In this document: piece by piece, positions 54,268 through 63,431 of the stretch
Position numbering within the stretch: the first letter of the stretch is position 1
How the letters are laid out: every line of letters begins with the position of its first letter
DNA from: Spirochaetota bacterium
GTDB lineage: Bacteria; Spirochaetota; UBA4802; UBA5368
NCBI GenBank assembly: GCA_035477215.1
Contig: DATIKU010000030.1
Location: forward strand, 86,299-150,298
Direction of reading: 5' to 3'
DNA length: 64,000 bases
Translations under genes and position numbers: made by a program
Notes under the pieces: model-generated
Told to the model about the DNA's origin: nothing
The model's database searches: none
What the model saw: only the letters and a program-made list of their open reading frames with translations

Positions 54268-55200
54268 CTATGGCGTATACACCACCACCCGGTTCTTCCC
54301 TTCTTTCTTCGCCATGTATAGCGCGTAATCGGCGCGTTTTATCATTTCGTCGAAAACGGCCTCTACGTCTTCCGCCCGCTTCCTGGATTTCTCGAAGGTA
54401 TAGGCGCAGATGCCCAGGCTCGCGCCGAGTTCCACTTTATGATCGCCGAAGACCATCGGTTTTTCCCGTAATGAGCTCCGAATGCGCTCGGCGACCCGTA
54501 TGGCGCCCTCGCGGTCGGTGCGCGGCAGGAATACGAGGAACTCCTCGCCGCCGTAGCGCCCCAGCAGGTCGTATTCCCTGCACGAATCCTGGAGCCTGCG
54601 CGAGAACTCCGCGAGCGCCACGTCGCCGGCCAGGTGGCCGTGCGTGTCGTTGATGGCCTTGAAGTTGTCGGCGTCGACGAGGATGGTCGCCACGCTCGCT
54701 CCCTCGCGCGATGACCGGTTGATCTCTTTCAGTATACCGTCGAAGAGCGCGCGCCGGTTGAGGATGCCGGTGAGCGGGTCCTCCTTGGCGAGCTTCATGA
54801 GGCGCTTCTGGTTGTTGATGAGCTTGTTTTCGAGCTGGATGATGCGCATCCCCACCCGGGCGCGCGCCGCAAGTTCGCTCTCGTCGAAGGGCTTGGCTAT
54901 GTAATCGTCGGCCCCGGAGTCGAGGGCCTGCACCAGGTCCTCCTTGCGGTTGCGCGAGGTGAGCACGATCATATATATGTAGCGCGACAGCTTGAGCTTG
55001 CGCACCCTGCGGCAGAGCGTGAGGCCGTCCATTTCGGGCAGAATCCAGTCGATCACGGCGAACTGTATGCGGTCGTTCTTTATGAAGTCGAGGGCCGTGG
55101 CCCCGTCGCCGCAGGTGAGCACCTCGAAGCCCATCCCGGCGAACACCTTTTTCACCACCTTCTGTACGAAGGGATCGTCTTCAACAATCAGCATTTTCAT
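54268..55200 (-). CDS. Response regulator with GGDEF output (diguanylate cyclase)
   Basis: This 310-aa protein has an N-terminal receiver: EDDPFVQK, phospho-acceptor in FAVIDWILPEMDG near 53, and Lys in YIAKPFDE. The C-terminal GGDEF domain (about 145-310) has RYGGEEFLVFLPR, the active-site GGEEF. There is no clear RxxD inhibitory site in front of it. It should make c-di-GMP from GTP on phosphorylation. No kinase is adjacent. Confidence 0.92.
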   Translation of the reverse strand: MKMLIVEDDPFVQKVVKKVFAGMGFEVLTCGDGATALDFIKNDRIQFAVIDWILPEMDGLTLCRRVRKLKLSRYIYMIVLTSRNRKEDLVQALDSGADDYIAKPFDESELAARARVGMRIIQLENKLINNQKRLMKLAKEDPLTGILNRRALFDGILKEINRSSREGASVATILVDADNFKAINDTHGHLAGDVALAEFSRRLQDSCREYDLLGRYGGEEFLVFLPRTDREGAIRVAERIRSSLREKPMVFGDHKVELGASLGICAYTFEKSRKRAEDVEAVFDEMIKRADYALYMAKKEGKNRVVVYTP

Positions 55201-55674
55201 GTCTTACCATCGTTTCACCAATAGATTTTTCGCGCAACCGCGGATACGCGCCGCCGGCGGTCAGAACACACGGTACAATGCTATTCAACACGGTCGCGCC
55301 GTCAAAGGCAAATACATTTTTGGCCGCCGCTGCCGGTTAATAGTTGTACTTGGCGCGTGAAAAATCCCCTCGGCCTCCGGCAGCGCCCCTTTGGCAAAGG
55401 GAGGCCGTATTCATATAGCCGGTCGGTTTTTCAGGCGACAATCATGATCGTCGTCTGGAACCAGTTGTTGTTTACATAATAAAGATATGAATTCTTTGTC
55501 AGAAAGTACGCTTCGCAGGAGCCCACTTTGGCAAAGGGGGCGCGTGACGCACAGGATATGCCAATGCCGGCCTTGCGACGGGAGGTTGCGTCTTCAGCCG
55601 GCCCGGAGGCGGAGGGATTCAATCGGCTTCCCGCCAAATTATGCTTGCTGAATGCGCGCCCGGAAGCGACCATA
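55201..55674. other. Intergenic region with CTTTGGCAAAGG-type repeats
   Basis: This non-coding stretch includes two copies of a palindromic motif: CCCCTTTGGCAAAGGGAGGC near 55387 and CCCACTTTGGCAAAGGGGGC near 55521. The first is nested in an outer CGGCCTCC/GGAGGCCG stem. Otherwise nothing is recognised. Confidence 0.5.
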
Positions 55675-57060
55675 ATGCCCATGCGTTTCCGTATTCTTCA
55701 CCTCCCGGTCGTGCTCCTCGCGCTTTGCGCAGCGGGAGCCTTCGCGCCACGCGCCGTCTACCCGGTTGCCTACGAGGCATCCACGCTCCACAACGCCGTC
55801 TCGCGGAGCGAGACGGTCCAGGGCCTTTTCGCCGAACGCTGGAAGGTCATCCTGGACCGCCACCCGTACGTCGACATCTACGGCCGCATCAACTGGATAC
55901 CGGCCTTCAAGGTCAACACGGTCACCATGACCGGCGGGGAGCGTACCGTGCCCATGACACTGGTACGCACCTACGGCAGCCTCAGCATCATCCTGCCCGT
56001 CGGACCGCGTAAACCGGCCGGTGACGGGGCCACACCCGCGGACGACGCCGCGCGCGTACCGGAGGTCCCGGCCGCCCCTTCGCACAAAGAAGGCCCCGCG
56101 CTCGGCTTCACCGCAACGGGCTTTCACTACGGATTGACCCGGCAGACGACCATCGACCGCGGCGACGCCGGCTCCGAGACCGTCACCGACTACAAGTACA
56201 CGCAGTTCTTCGACGATATCTTCGCGCTCTCCCTGCTCTACCGGCCGTACTTCCACGTGCACGGAGGCGTGATCATAAACAACCAGATCGAGCCGAACGA
56301 CGACGGCACCATGGATTATGCGAACAAATCCGAGCTCACAACACGCTGGTTCGTGTCGTCCGAGCTCTTCGATTTTCTCTCCACGACCGCGACACTTCTC
56401 GGTGAGGAAATGGAATCCGTTGCGGTGGAACTGGCCGTCACCGAGCTTGCCGGGCTGTTTACCGGACCGCTTAATCCCTCGACGCCGCGCTTCACGCTGA
56501 TCTTTAAAAGAACGGCCTTCTACAACGACGAGCCCTATGACGCGGTATGGGTGCGAAGCGCCACGGCACGAGACGGGACGACGCCAAAGGACCCGGACCT
56601 GGCCAACAATCTTAAAGAACGTGCCGCGCTCTATACGCTGGGCCTCCTGATCGCAAAGAACTATAAAAACCGGATATTCTTCGACGTGTACGCGGAGGGG
56701 CAGAAGCCCAGCGAGTACCTTGTTTCGAAAATGACCGACGAACGCATCGAGGTTCCGCCTCTGCGCGAGCTGCGCGCCTCGCTGGGATACAATTTCTTCG
56801 CCGGCGCCGCCGCGCCGCTGTCAACATTCAGGCTATTGCTTTCCGGCGGCGCGAGCCGCTATTGGGACGCGGCCGCTCCGCTGCATCGCGAGCGCGGCCA
56901 AAAGTATATACTCTATGGCGGCTTCGCCTCGCTGAAGCTCGAGGCCCCCTGGATCGGCATCGAGCTTCGCGCCTCTTACAGCCACTCGGTGGAGCTTCGG
57001 CGACTCGTGGAGTGCGCCGAAAAGGCCGTGCTTGAGGGAAGCTTTTACGCGCGCGTTTAG
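55675..57060 (+). CDS. Exported, probably envelope beta-rich protein of unknown function
   Basis: This protein has 461 aa from ATG 55675 or 55681. The signal peptide FRILHLPVVLLALCAAGAFA precedes a mature region with many alternating hydrophobic strands (FHYGLTRQT, DVYAEGQ, ELRASLGYNFFAG) and an aromatic-containing end. That pattern suggests an outer-membrane beta-barrel, but no named family is recognised and a longer frame begins at 55528. Downstream is a lipoprotein gene 71 bp away in the same direction. Confidence 0.6.
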   Translation: MPMRFRILHLPVVLLALCAAGAFAPRAVYPVAYEASTLHNAVSRSETVQGLFAERWKVILDRHPYVDIYGRINWIPAFKVNTVTMTGGERTVPMTLVRTYGSLSIILPVGPRKPAGDGATPADDAARVPEVPAAPSHKEGPALGFTATGFHYGLTRQTTIDRGDAGSETVTDYKYTQFFDDIFALSLLYRPYFHVHGGVIINNQIEPNDDGTMDYANKSELTTRWFVSSELFDFLSTTATLLGEEMESVAVELAVTELAGLFTGPLNPSTPRFTLIFKRTAFYNDEPYDAVWVRSATARDGTTPKDPDLANNLKERAALYTLGLLIAKNYKNRIFFDVYAEGQKPSEYLVSKMTDERIEVPPLRELRASLGYNFFAGAAAPLSTFRLLLSGGASRYWDAAAPLHRERGQKYILYGGFASLKLEAPWIGIELRASYSHSVELRRLVECAEKAVLEGSFYARV

Positions 57061-57131
57061 CTATATTGAAGCTGCAATGAAACGGGGAAGCCCGATACTT
57101 CCGGTTATGGATGATTCAGGTCGGTAAAGTA

Positions 57132-57650
57132 ATGCGGATGAAAGGCAAAGGATTATACGGGATGCTGCCGCGTTTCGCGCCGGGGGCGGCGGTGCTGCTC
57201 CTGGCGGGATGTTCGTACACCATGGATTATATAGAGGGCGCCATCACCGCTCGCTCGTCGTTCTCGATCGAGGCGGAGTATTCGGGTGGAGTGGTGACCA
57301 TACGCTGGGACGAGGGCCCGGGTGTCAGCTCGTTCGCGGGTTTCGAGATATACATGACCCGCGATGAATACGACGATTACGACCTGCTTGCCAGCCGGTT
57401 CGAAAATGAAAGCGGCTTTGGCGAAGACGGCACCTACAAGAACCTTGACAGCTCCTCGACCAGGGATTACTCGTACACCCCCCCGGCTCCCGGCATCTAT
57501 TTTTATCGCGTGGGAATAATAGAATGGGATGATGATGATGATAAAATGGTCGATCGATACGGTTCAGACTACTTCGATGACCCGGTAGCGTACAACGCGG
57601 AAACATCCATCAAAAAAATCAGCGGCTACCGGATGGTGACCGCGTACTGA
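57132..57650 (+). CDS. Lipoprotein with FnIII-like segment
   Basis: This protein has 172 aa from ATG 57132 (57111 and 57138 are alternatives). The signal ends AAVLLLAGC, a good lipobox. The region IRWDEGPGVSSFAGFEIYMTRDEYDDYDLLAS to APGIYFYRVGIIEW has the strand pattern of a fibronectin-III-like domain. An acidic DDDDDK stretch follows. Function unknown. Confidence 0.65.
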   Translation: MRMKGKGLYGMLPRFAPGAAVLLLAGCSYTMDYIEGAITARSSFSIEAEYSGGVVTIRWDEGPGVSSFAGFEIYMTRDEYDDYDLLASRFENESGFGEDGTYKNLDSSSTRDYSYTPPAPGIYFYRVGIIEWDDDDDKMVDRYGSDYFDDPVAYNAETSIKKISGYRMVTAY

Positions 57651-57694
57651 GTCCCTGCGGGTTCACCATTTCGAAAATCCGAGCATCCACGGCC

Positions 57695-58057
57695 TTATCG
57701 CTCAACCATCACCGAGTCTATGAACGCGTCGGTGGCGTCAAGCGTGGCGAACTCGGTCGCCGCCGCGTCCGGCTTCCGGCTTGCGGCGAATACATCGTCG
57801 TAGGCCCCGTCCACCTGTGCGTTCACGAACAGGTACAGAGTGCCGTTACCGCTATCGACGGCACCGGGCAGGATAGCGAAGAACGCGAGCGCTGCGGCGA
57901 GCGCCGCGCCCGAGAAAGCGCCCGCGAATGCACGGAAGCGCACGGTCTTTCTCCTGCGGGCGAGCACCCTGCCCGCGATCTCGTAATTCCAGCCGTCGTC
58001 GTTCAACCTGCGCCGTATTTCCGCGCCCATGATCGCGTCCGCCTTCGTGTCATTCAT
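57695..58057 (-). CDS. Putative anti-sigma factor (single-pass membrane)
   Basis: This 120-aa protein has a cytoplasmic N-terminal region (about 45 aa), one membrane helix (GAFSGAALAAALAFFAILPG) and a periplasmic tail. Its ATGA start overlaps the stop of the ECF sigma gene by 4 bp, the usual sigma/anti-sigma arrangement. There is no zinc-binding HxxxCxxC motif, so it is not a ZAS-type factor. Confidence 0.65.
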   Translation of the reverse strand: MNDTKADAIMGAEIRRRLNDDGWNYEIAGRVLARRRKTVRFRAFAGAFSGAALAAALAFFAILPGAVDSGNGTLYLFVNAQVDGAYDDVFAASRKPDAAATEFATLDATDAFIDSVMVER

Positions 58058-58572
58058 GTCAACTCACCTCCCTTCATGGATCTCGCAAGCATCTCGCGCC
58101 CCCGCGATAGCCTGGATTTCACCGTTCCGCGGCGAATCGAGAGCTGCGTTGCAATTTCGGCCTCACCGTGGCCGGAAGCCGAAAGCTCGAGCACCGCGCG
58201 GAGCTTCTCCGGCAGGGCCCGTATGGAATCCTTCATCCTGCCGATCTCGTCCTGCTCCAGGATTCCCCGCGTAAAATCATCCGGCTCGCGATGGTCGACC
58301 GCGGCGCGGACGCGTTCACGCTTTTGCTCTTCGCGCGAGAGGCGCTCGCTCATGCGCAGCGATTCGTTTCGCGCTATCGTATAGAGCCAGGTGGAGAGCC
58401 TGGAATCGTGCCTGAACGAATCCTTGCTCAGGGCACGATAGGCGCGAAGGTAGGTCTCCTGCGCCACATCGTCGATGGCACCGTAAAAGCGCGCGGAGAG
58501 GTGCTTTTCGATCGCCGAAAGCACCACTCCCTTTGTCTCGCGTACCATCTCACCGAACTCCCGTTCAGTCAT
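58054..58572 (-). CDS. ECF-type RNA polymerase sigma factor
   Basis: This 172-aa protein has region 2 in YGAIDDVAQETYLRAYRAL and STWLYTIARNESL, and region 4 in LPEKLRAVLELSASGHGEAEIATQLSIRRGTVKSRLSRGREML. It directs transcription of an extracytoplasmic stress regulon. It is coupled to the anti-sigma gene, and a Spy-like gene lies just upstream. Confidence 0.92.
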   Translation of the reverse strand: MTEREFGEMVRETKGVVLSAIEKHLSARFYGAIDDVAQETYLRAYRALSKDSFRHDSRLSTWLYTIARNESLRMSERLSREEQKRERVRAAVDHREPDDFTRGILEQDEIGRMKDSIRALPEKLRAVLELSASGHGEAEIATQLSIRRGTVKSRLSRGREMLARSMKGGELT

Positions 58573-58645
58573 TACCAGATTCTCCGCCGCGTCCCGTCAG
58601 TCTTGATTCACAGTATAGCATTCATCAATGAGAATGGCAAGCCAC

Positions 58646-58674
58646 CGCCGCGGGAATAGACCCCTCCCGCGGCG
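58646..58674. promoter_or_regulatory. Strong hairpin between the Spy-like gene and the sigma factor gene
   Basis: CGCCGCGGGA and TCCCGCGGCG form a perfect 10-bp stem with a 9-nt loop, 17-45 bp after the Spy-like stop. There is no T-tract on the minus strand, so it may modulate readthrough or mRNA stability rather than terminate fully. Confidence 0.45.
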
Positions 58675-58690
58675 ACGAAGGCCGTGTCCC

Positions 58691-59203
58691 TTACCTCATC
58701 TTGCTTTCACAAGGGCAGTCCGCTTTCGAACCCATGCCCCGCTTCTCGGACCGCAGCCTGGTCTTCTGCTCCTTCGTCAGGAGCTTCTCTATGTCAAGAC
58801 GGTGCTGAATGCGCAGAACGCGCGTTTCCACCTGCAGATCGGCGAGTTCCTTGAGCACCTTGCGCGCCGCGCCGATATCAACCGCGTCCTCCAGGAGCAG
58901 CTTTTTGAGCTCGATGTGTTTCGGCGATATCTTTTCCCGGTAGTCGAGGAAGCGCTTCTTGTACTCCAGGTTGATCGCGGCGATCTTGTTCACCTGGTCG
59001 TCGCTGAGTCCCAGCGTGGTCTTCATTTGCGCGGGGTCCCCGTAGAAGGGTCCGCATCCATCGACCATACAGCCGTGGCCCTTCATATCCTTGTGATGCA
59101 TTCCGCCATGACCGCCGCGATCGCCTTTCTGCGCATAGAGGGACTGTCCCCCCGCCAGAAACAGCGCGAGAGCCACCGCCGTTACGAGTTTACTTTTTGT
59201 CAT
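58691..59203 (-). CDS. Spy/CpxP/ZraP-like periplasmic protein
   Basis: This 170-aa protein has a signal peptide (LVTAVALALFLAGGQSLYA). A metal-binding His/Met-rich region (GGHGGMHHKDMKGHGCM) is followed by helices with LGLSDDQVNKIAAI and LTKEQKTRLRSEK, the LTxxQ-type repeats of the Spy/CpxP family. It is a likely periplasmic chaperone or metal-stress protein. It lies upstream of the ECF sigma and anti-sigma genes, so it may belong to their regulon. Confidence 0.78.
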   Translation of the reverse strand: MTKSKLVTAVALALFLAGGQSLYAQKGDRGGHGGMHHKDMKGHGCMVDGCGPFYGDPAQMKTTLGLSDDQVNKIAAINLEYKKRFLDYREKISPKHIELKKLLLEDAVDIGAARKVLKELADLQVETRVLRIQHRLDIEKLLTKEQKTRLRSEKRGMGSKADCPCESKMR

Positions 59204-59367
59204 TTTGAACGTCCTCCCTGCTTAGTATACCGCTTTGACCCGCGTTTTCGCGTGTTGGTTCCATTCTCTCCATTTTTCCTTGACTTTTGCACCGCCGTCG
59301 GTAAACCGTGGTATCCCGAACGGCGCGCAATGCCTGCCGGGAAACCCTCGCATATAACGGTTGCCCT

Positions 59368-60399
59368 ATGGAACAAAAACTCGAAGCAATCCGCGCCGCC
59401 GCGACACAACAGATATCCGCGGCCCCATCAATCGACGAACTGGAAGCGATTCGCGTAAGGGTACTCGGCCGCAAGGGCGAGCTCACCGCCATCCTGCGCA
59501 CCCTTGGCGAGCTCTCGCCCGAGGAACGCTCGCGTGTGGGCCAGACATCCAACCGGATCAAGGCCGCCCTCGAGGCCCTTATCGAGAGCAGGAAGGCCGA
59601 ACTCCTCGACTCGCGAATCAACGAGCTTTTGAAAGAGGAATGGCTCGATGTCACCCTGGCCTCGGCCGGCGCGTCGCGCGTGTTCGAACCCGGCCGGTTG
59701 CATCCGCTATCGCAGATCCAGTACGAAATAGAGGACATCTTCACCTCCATGGGCTTTATCGTACTCGACGGCCCCGAGGCCGAGACCGACTACTACAATT
59801 TCGAGGCGCTCAACATCCCGGCGCACCATCCAGCGCGCGACATGCAGGACACCTTCTGGACCGAGGACGGCAACCTCCTGCGCACGCACACCTCGGCGAT
59901 ACAGGTGCGCGGCATGGAGCGTCTCCAGCCGCCGTTTCGCGTAATCGGCCCCGGACGCGTCTTCCGCTACGAGGCCACGGACGCATCGCACGAAAACACC
60001 TTTTACCAGGTCGAGGGAATGATGGTCGACCGCGACATCTCGGTGGCCGATCTGATCTATTTCATGAAGGTGCTTTTAAAAGAGATATTCGCACGCGAGG
60101 TCACCATCCGGCTGCGGCCGGGTTACTTCCCGTTCGTCGAGCCCGGCTTCGAACTCGACATCCACTGCCTCATCTGCGACGGAAAGGGCTGCAGCGTCTG
60201 CAAACAGAGCGGCTGGGTGGAGCTTTTACCCTGCGGCCTGGTGCATCCGAACGTGCTGCGCCACGGCAGGATCGATCCCGACAGGTGGTCGGGCTTCGCG
60301 TTCGGCCTGGGCATGAACCGGCTCGTCATGATGCGCTATGGCATCAACGACATCCGCCACTTCCTGAGCGGCGACATCAGATTCCTAAGGCAATTTTAG
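59368..60399 (+). CDS. pheS: Phenylalanyl-tRNA synthetase alpha subunit
   Basis: This protein has 343 aa from ATG 59368; the longer frame starting at 59308 is not supported. A coiled-coil N-terminus precedes the class II core, with FEALNIPAHHPARDMQDTFW near 150, EATDASHENTFYQVEGM near 205 (motif 2), FPFVEPGFELDI near 255 and GLGMNRLVMMRYGINDIR near 310 (motif 3). pheT follows 12 bp after the stop. Confidence 0.96.
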   Translation: MEQKLEAIRAAATQQISAAPSIDELEAIRVRVLGRKGELTAILRTLGELSPEERSRVGQTSNRIKAALEALIESRKAELLDSRINELLKEEWLDVTLASAGASRVFEPGRLHPLSQIQYEIEDIFTSMGFIVLDGPEAETDYYNFEALNIPAHHPARDMQDTFWTEDGNLLRTHTSAIQVRGMERLQPPFRVIGPGRVFRYEATDASHENTFYQVEGMMVDRDISVADLIYFMKVLLKEIFAREVTIRLRPGYFPFVEPGFELDIHCLICDGKGCSVCKQSGWVELLPCGLVHPNVLRHGRIDPDRWSGFAFGLGMNRLVMMRYGINDIRHFLSGDIRFLRQF

Positions 60400-60411
60400 C
60401 GAGGTCCACCC

Positions 60412-62808
60412 ATGTGGCTGTCATTCAATATACTCTCCCGTATGCTTGATCTTTCCGGGCTCGATCCCGACGAGGTGGCGCTCCGGCTCACCATGTCCAC
60501 GGCCGAGACCGAGGGCGTGGAGCGCATTAACGCGCACCTTGATACCATCATCGCCGCAAAGCTCATCGAGGTACGGCCGCATCCCGACGCCGACAAGCTC
60601 ACCCTCTGCGACGTGGACACAGGAAGCGGGACGCTTCGCGTGGTCTGCGGCGCTCCCAACCACAAAAAGGGCGATATCGTGGCGCTGGCCACGGTGGGCA
60701 CGAAGTTCGGCGGGGAATTCACCGTAAAGAAGACGAAGATCCGCGGCGAGGACTCGTCGGGCATGCTCTGTTCGGAGAAGGAGATGGGCCTCTCGGACGA
60801 CCATTCCGGCATCATGATACTCCCGCCCGGCACCAGGCTCGGCGCGACGATGAGCGAGCTCTTTCCCGCGTGGCGCGACACCCGCATCGAGATAGACAAC
60901 AAGTCGATCACCCACCGTCCGGACCTGTGGAGTCACGCCGGCTTCGCGCGCGAGATCGCCTCGCTCTATGGACGCGCCTACAGGGGGCCGGTGGACATGT
61001 CGATCGCCAAGGGCTTCCCCGCCGGCGCGTCCTTCGACGTTCGGATCGACTCACCCGAAGGCGCGCCGCGGTACTGCGGGCTGTCCATAAAGAACATAAA
61101 GATCGGCGAGTCGCCCGACTGGCTGAAGGCCGCCGTCACCTCGATCGGAATGCGCCCCATCAACAACATCGTCGACGTCACCAACTACGTAATGGTGGAG
61201 ATCGGTCAGCCCATGCACGCCTTCGACCTCAAGAAGCTCCGCGGCGACACCATCATCGTGCGTATGGCGGCGAAGGGCGAAAAGCTCACCACTCTCGATG
61301 GCGAGGAGCATGAGCTCATCCCCGAGGACGTGGTAATCGCCGACCGCGACGGCGCGGTGGCCCTTGCCGGGGTCATGGGCGGCGGCAACAGCGAGATCGA
61401 CGACACCACGACCGAGATCGTTCTGGAGGCCGCGAACTTCAATCCCGTATATATCCGCAAGACCGCCGCGCGCTATGCACTGCGCACCGAGGCGGCCATC
61501 CGCTTCGAGAAGTCGCTGGCCCCCGAGCTCTGCGAGGCGGCGATCATCCGCTCGTTCGATCTCATCAAACAGATCATTCCGGAGGCCGAGGCCTCGAGCC
61601 GTATCGTGGATGCGTATCCCGTCAAGGCGAAGCCGGTGCGGGTGGCGACGAGCATGGAGTTTATCCGTAAAAAACTCGGGCATCCGGTCGATGACGGGCA
61701 CATACGGAAAATCCTCGCCAGCCTCGATTTCGAGTTGAAGGGTGACGCGGGCTCACTCGATATCGGCGTTCCCGGCTACCGGGCGACGCGCGACGTCTCG
61801 ATCCCCGACGATATCGTTGAAGAGGTCGGCCGCATCTACGGCTACGACAACATCCCGCCGAAGGCGCCAATGGTGCCCTGCGCACCGCCGCCTGCCAACG
61901 AAAAACGGGCCATGGAGCGGCGCGTAAAGCAAATCCTTTCCCGCAACCATAATCTTATCGAGGTGAGCAACTACTCCTTCGTTGGCGACGACCTGCTCAA
62001 CCGCCTGAAGGTGAACGAGGACCGCGAGCTCCGCCTCAGGAACCCGCTCTCGCAGGAACAGGACCGCCTGCGCCGCAGCCTGGTGCCGAATCTCGTTAAA
62101 AACATCGAACTCAACCAGCGCTATAACGACGCGTTCAGAATTTATGAACTGGGACGCGTATATTTGAAGGAAAAACGCACGGAAACCGCGCTTGCACTGG
62201 AGAACACCCGCGTTACCGGGGCCGTGTACCGGAGGAAGGCGGACACTTCCCTCTTCTATGAGGCGCGCACCATCGCCGTCGACCTGCTCGGTCAGATCGG
62301 CGTAAGCGGTGTGCGCCTGCTCCCCGCGGACAAGGACCTCCCGCCCTATGCGCATCCAGGGCGCTCGCTCGAGATACTTATTGGAAAAGACCGTTCCGGC
62401 CTCGTCTTCGAGCTGCACCCCGCCTCGCGCGAGGCCTTCGACATCCGCGGTTCGGCCGCACTTTTCGACCTGGACCTCGACGCACTCCTCGCAGCGAAGA
62501 AGACCGGGCGCGCCTTTACTGAGCTTCCGCGCTTCCCCGAGGTCCCGTTCGAGCTTTCGGTGCTCGCGGACCGGTTCACCTACGCAGCGGACATCATCGA
62601 GACCATCCGTAAATCCAGCCGTGAATTGGTGCGCACCGCCGATGTGGTATCCGTCTACGAGGGCGATCCCGTGCCCGCCGGTAAAAAGTCAGTTTCAATC
62701 AAAGTAGTGTTCGCCGCCGCCGACCACACGCTTGGCCCCGAGGAGATCGAGAAGGTGCAGAAAAAGGTGCTCGGCGACCTCGACGCGAAGGGGTTCAAGT
62801 TGAGATAG
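60412..62808 (+). CDS. pheT: Phenylalanyl-tRNA synthetase beta subunit
   Basis: This 798-aa protein of the normal bacterial size begins with SFNILSRMLDLSGLDPDEVA. The EMAP/tRNA-binding-like domain is near 45-150, B3/B4 editing near 200-400 (NNIVDVTNYVMVEIGQPMHAFD), B5 near 405-475, and an anticodon-binding FDX-ACB domain at the end. GAGG lies 7 nt before the ATG. It forms the alpha2-beta2 enzyme with PheS. Confidence 0.97.
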   Translation: MWLSFNILSRMLDLSGLDPDEVALRLTMSTAETEGVERINAHLDTIIAAKLIEVRPHPDADKLTLCDVDTGSGTLRVVCGAPNHKKGDIVALATVGTKFGGEFTVKKTKIRGEDSSGMLCSEKEMGLSDDHSGIMILPPGTRLGATMSELFPAWRDTRIEIDNKSITHRPDLWSHAGFAREIASLYGRAYRGPVDMSIAKGFPAGASFDVRIDSPEGAPRYCGLSIKNIKIGESPDWLKAAVTSIGMRPINNIVDVTNYVMVEIGQPMHAFDLKKLRGDTIIVRMAAKGEKLTTLDGEEHELIPEDVVIADRDGAVALAGVMGGGNSEIDDTTTEIVLEAANFNPVYIRKTAARYALRTEAAIRFEKSLAPELCEAAIIRSFDLIKQIIPEAEASSRIVDAYPVKAKPVRVATSMEFIRKKLGHPVDDGHIRKILASLDFELKGDAGSLDIGVPGYRATRDVSIPDDIVEEVGRIYGYDNIPPKAPMVPCAPPPANEKRAMERRVKQILSRNHNLIEVSNYSFVGDDLLNRLKVNEDRELRLRNPLSQEQDRLRRSLVPNLVKNIELNQRYNDAFRIYELGRVYLKEKRTETALALENTRVTGAVYRRKADTSLFYEARTIAVDLLGQIGVSGVRLLPADKDLPPYAHPGRSLEILIGKDRSGLVFELHPASREAFDIRGSAALFDLDLDALLAAKKTGRAFTELPRFPEVPFELSVLADRFTYAADIIETIRKSSRELVRTADVVSVYEGDPVPAGKKSVSIKVVFAAADHTLGPEEIEKVQKKVLGDLDAKGFKLR

Positions 62809-62893
62809 GGGGAATCCCCGAGCTTGTCTAAATCTTCTCAGCCGCCGGCGGCTCCCCTTTGATAAAATCGTCGCGTTTTAATTATCGCGCACA

Positions 62894-63421
62894 TCAACGG
62901 GCCGCGTTTTTTTCCAGCAGCAGCTCCAAATACGACCTCCGCTCAAAGCGCGAGAGACCCAGTTTTTCGGCGAGACCGAACAGCTTCTTTTCCGCCCCCT
63001 CGCGGTCTTCGCTCAGTATCTCGATCTCTGCGAAGTCGCCCAGGCCCTCCACGCTGTCCAGGCACACGTGCGCGCCCTCCAGCGCGTAGAGCTCGCGCCG
63101 CTTCTTCACCGTGCGCACTGGCCTGAAGCCCAGGCGCGCGAGGACCTCGGCGAAGGCGTCGGCGTCTCCTATTGAGACCTCGTTCTCATAGCGCGTCTTG
63201 GAGATTGTGCCGATCTTCGGGCCCTTGTAGGTGACGACCGAGCCCTCCGGCGTGCGTCGTATGCGGAAGGCCTCGTCGGTCTCCGCGAAGTCGCGCGATG
63301 GATGGTTAAAGTAGGAATCCTCCTCGATGAGCGGGCCTTCGAGCGCCCCTCCGAGCGATTTGATCCGCGCGCGGAGGGCGTCCGGATCGGCGCAGTATGC
63401 CTTTATCTCGACCTCGAGCAT
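62894..63421 (-). CDS. CYTH-domain protein (class IV adenylyl cyclase / thiamine-triphosphatase-like)
   Basis: This protein has 175 aa from ATG 63421 (GGAG 6 nt upstream). It begins MLEVEIKAY, the ExEx(K) motif that names the family. FRIRR, YKGPK, RYENEV, KKRRELY and DSVEGLGDFAEIE follow as the acidic/basic tunnel residues. It binds a triphosphate and divalent metal and may act as an adenylyl cyclase or triphosphatase. It starts 10 bp after the GerMN gene stop. Confidence 0.82.
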   Translation of the reverse strand: MLEVEIKAYCADPDALRARIKSLGGALEGPLIEEDSYFNHPSRDFAETDEAFRIRRTPEGSVVTYKGPKIGTISKTRYENEVSIGDADAFAEVLARLGFRPVRTVKKRRELYALEGAHVCLDSVEGLGDFAEIEILSEDREGAEKKLFGLAEKLGLSRFERRSYLELLLEKNAAR

Positions 63422-63431
63422 GGATGTCTCC

